Below are positions 61,954 to 64,000 of a DNA stretch of 64,000 nucleotides, one piece after another. Source of the DNA: Ochromonas danica (lineage: Eukaryota > Sar > Chrysophyceae > Chromulinales > Chromulinaceae). The stretch spans positions 1 through 64,000 of the forward strand of contig VKHL01000153.1 in the NCBI GenBank assembly GCA_015146655.1, written 5' to 3'. The notes beneath the pieces are model-generated. The model made no database searches. It was given only the letters and a program-made list of their open reading frames with translations, and was not told the origin of the DNA. The translations under genes were made by a program, and so were the position numbers. Each line of letters opens with the position of its first letter. Positions within the stretch are counted from its first letter, which is position 1.

Positions 61954-64000
61954 TCAGTTCTCTGCTAGATCTTCGTCGTGATAATAACATCGAAACAATT
62001 GCAAGAAAGCTTGTTGAGAGAATGGTTTGGTTAGAAAAGCATCAAAGCCACAATTCCACACTTCTTGCTGAATCTCTTCATCGCTGTTTGCTGATAGACC
62101 TACGACAAGATGCCTACATCGCTCACCTTCTAATGTACGGAGTCTGCGCACAGCTTCCAGTCCATCCATTACAGGCATTTGCAAGTCCATCAAAATGACA
62201 TCGAATACCGTCGAGCAACGATTGCCTTCTCCACTACTTTGTACATTCAATCGATTTTGTATAAGATCCAATGCATCTGCTCCATTTTCAGCAACGAAAA
62301 CAGTAAAACCTTGTCTCCGCAACAGCATGGTGGTGATCTTCACAATAGATGGAGAGTCATCCACAAGGAGCACTGTATGATTTCCACCAACTTTATTTTC
62401 CTCGTTAATTACTCCTGCAGGCGAAGGCAGAGGTTTGGGATGTTGATGGCTGGAAGCGAAGGAAACAGAAGCAGTCTTGCTGCTGCTTCGAGTGCGTGAA
62501 TTAATCTTTTCCACAAACTCTACAGTTGATTTCTTTTGTTGTTCACATTCAGGACAACTTTCTTTCTTACTTTCATCTGGTCGATAAGGAAATGCAAACC
62601 AAAAGAGTGAACCTTGTTTCCCGTCTCGTCGCCGCATCACTCCACATTGTCCTTGCAAGGCCTCCATACGCTTGGCTAAGGAGAAAAGCCCTAGACCTGT
62701 ACCACCTGCTAGACGTTGATTTTGGCGAAAGGGGCTGAAGAGATGTTGCATGGCATCATCTGACATGCCAATACCACAGTCTTCTACTTCAAAGCGTAAT
62801 AGTTGGAAAGGAGTAATTGAACTTCCCCTCGAGACAGACACCTGCACCTTATGCGTGTCTTCAATATAAGTTTCTAAACTAAAGGATTGAGGCCGTTCGA
62901 TCATTCGCACAGCCAGAGTAACCTTTCCTCCTGAAGAGTATTTGACAGCATTGCTGAGAAGACAAAGCAGATTCTCCTGCAGCCATTGCTGGTCTGAGAA
63001 GATCTCCTCGCTAATCTCCACTGGTAGTGGTTCTAATTCAATGATAACCTTTTGCTGTATATCCTTCATACAGAGTAAAGGCAATGAAAGGGCTTCGATT
63101 AGATTGAAACTGTCAATCTTCGGGATAAGTTTCAAGCCTTTAGCAGCTTTGGTATAATCAATACAACGATTGATCGTCATGATCATAAAGTTGTTCGTGT
63201 TTCGAATATTCTGTAGACATTCTTGAGCAGAATGAAGTTGTGACTCTACTGACGGAACGGAGCGAATCGCTTCATCCAAGAGCTCAGTGAACAGTTCCAC
63301 TCCTGCCATGAAGGAGGCCAAAGGCTGTACATTACAACAACACGATAATAAACAGACTCACAGGTCCAAACAAAGGTATGATACCAACCGTTTTCAAGTC
63401 ATGAGCAAGGTTTGCTATGATGTGTTTCATGTTCTGATCGTGTTGACCGAGTGCTTGCTCGATTTCCTGTCGTTGCTTTATCCGCAAAGCAACGGAAGCC
63501 TTTTGAGTGCAATAGAACACCAGTGCTAATAGAAAGAAAGAGTAGCCTGTAACTAACGCAAAAGCAGCGGAGTGAATCAGAACGGCAGCAACGATGAGGA
63601 TAGCGAGACTGGCCGCCCAAAACAGCAGTACCCATTCTCCCAAAGCCTCCGCAAAGACCGATCCAAAGATCAGTGGCGTGATTAGAACTGAGAGTGCAGC
63701 CATGGACACTGGGGATTGTAATATAACCCCATTATGATTTTCACCGAGAATGACATAGACCGTGTCAGCATGTCGTCCAAGTGCATGGACGAGCAAATGA
63801 AGGAGCGAAGACAAGGAATAGGTCAGACAAAAGCCCAACTGTGTCAAATGCGACACAGAGAAATCTTGGAAAACGTTAGGTCTTTTCTCCCTCACTTGTC
63901 CGATACGTCGGGCACAATGAGCGACCAGGAGACAGCAAGCAATTCCTCGCAATACGCACTGTGCGAGAATTAACGAGGTACTTCTCAGACCTTCCAGCCG
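61954..64000 (-). CDS. Hybrid histidine kinase with receiver domain (5' end beyond window)
   Basis: Exons 63324-61954 and at least 64000-63389 (minus strand, 64-nt intron). The frame stays open to the window edge, so the true start is outside. Several spans come first (HLLVHAL, MAALSVLITPLIFGSVFAEA, LGEWVLLFWAASLAILIVAA, FALVTGYSFFLLALVFYC). The H-box is IIANLAHDLKTPLASF with the phospho-accepting His, split by the intron. Then come the N-box LLCLLSNAVKYSSGGK, G1 VEDCGIGMSDD, G2 GGTGLGLFSLAKRM, a Ser-rich linker, and a receiver domain with LLVDDSPS, phosphoacceptor VILMDLQMPVMDG and FLTKPFS. All key residues are present, so it should autophosphorylate and pass phosphate to its own receiver. 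A sensory role at a membrane is likely; the signal is unknown. Confidence 0.88.

Overview
The window is nuclear DNA from a flagellated eukaryote, most likely a stramenopile (heterokont) protist. Genes lie on both strands, are tightly packed, and carry few, short GT-AG introns (about 60-110 nt, with two candidates near 40 nt). A CFAP45 gene implies a motile axoneme. A secreted protein with mastigoneme-type EGF modules, giant REJ/EGF membrane proteins with Pro-Ser/Thr repeat stalks, and many-membrane-span LRR proteins are the sort of repertoire known from chrysophytes, diatoms and relatives. Nothing in the window proves a plastid or fixes the exact lineage. I saw no tRNA, rRNA or CRISPR array, and no recognisable retroelement or viral fossil.

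Layout. 1-5.2 kb: a perfect 33-bp hairpin, palindromes, a small nuclear-looking two-exon gene, an LRR protein, and CFAP45 (four exons) with a G-quadruplex motif in its first intron. 5.3-16 kb: a MITE-like element, an F-box/JmjC protein, a membrane protein of unknown role, a type II glycosyltransferase-like protein, a possible small antisense gene, a TLC-domain membrane protein, the NEDD8-conjugating enzyme UBC12 (three exons) and an alpha-solenoid-like protein. 16-38.5 kb: an SLC44/CTL transporter and two tandem giant genes (about 3150 and 3167 residues) for REJ-type membrane proteins. 38.5-46.7 kb: a large LRR membrane protein gene whose frame is interrupted twice, a decayed partial copy beside it, and a five-exon gene of unknown function. 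46.8-51.5 kb: a nocturnin-like phosphatase and an amidohydrolase, convergent across a small duplication that holds a long hairpin, then a small Cys-rich membrane protein. 52-64 kb: the mastigoneme-like protein, a RING/reelin-like multi-span protein, an APC-family amino acid permease, and a hybrid histidine kinase cut by the window edge.

Themes. Much of the window encodes cell-surface or secreted proteins (two REJ giants, the LRR protein, the Cys-rich single-span protein, the mastigoneme-like protein, the RING/reelin protein, two transporters, a sensor kinase). Several evolve through tandem repeats. The strongest evolutionary signal is the mosaic similarity of the two REJ giants: tracts with no difference that I could see, including about 3.9 kb at the 3' end, alternate with tracts of about 3-4% divergence, while the N-terminal domains are far apart. 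This fits repeated gene conversion.

Exon structures were worked out by hand from splice signals, frame continuity and family alignment from memory. No transcript data or database search was available.
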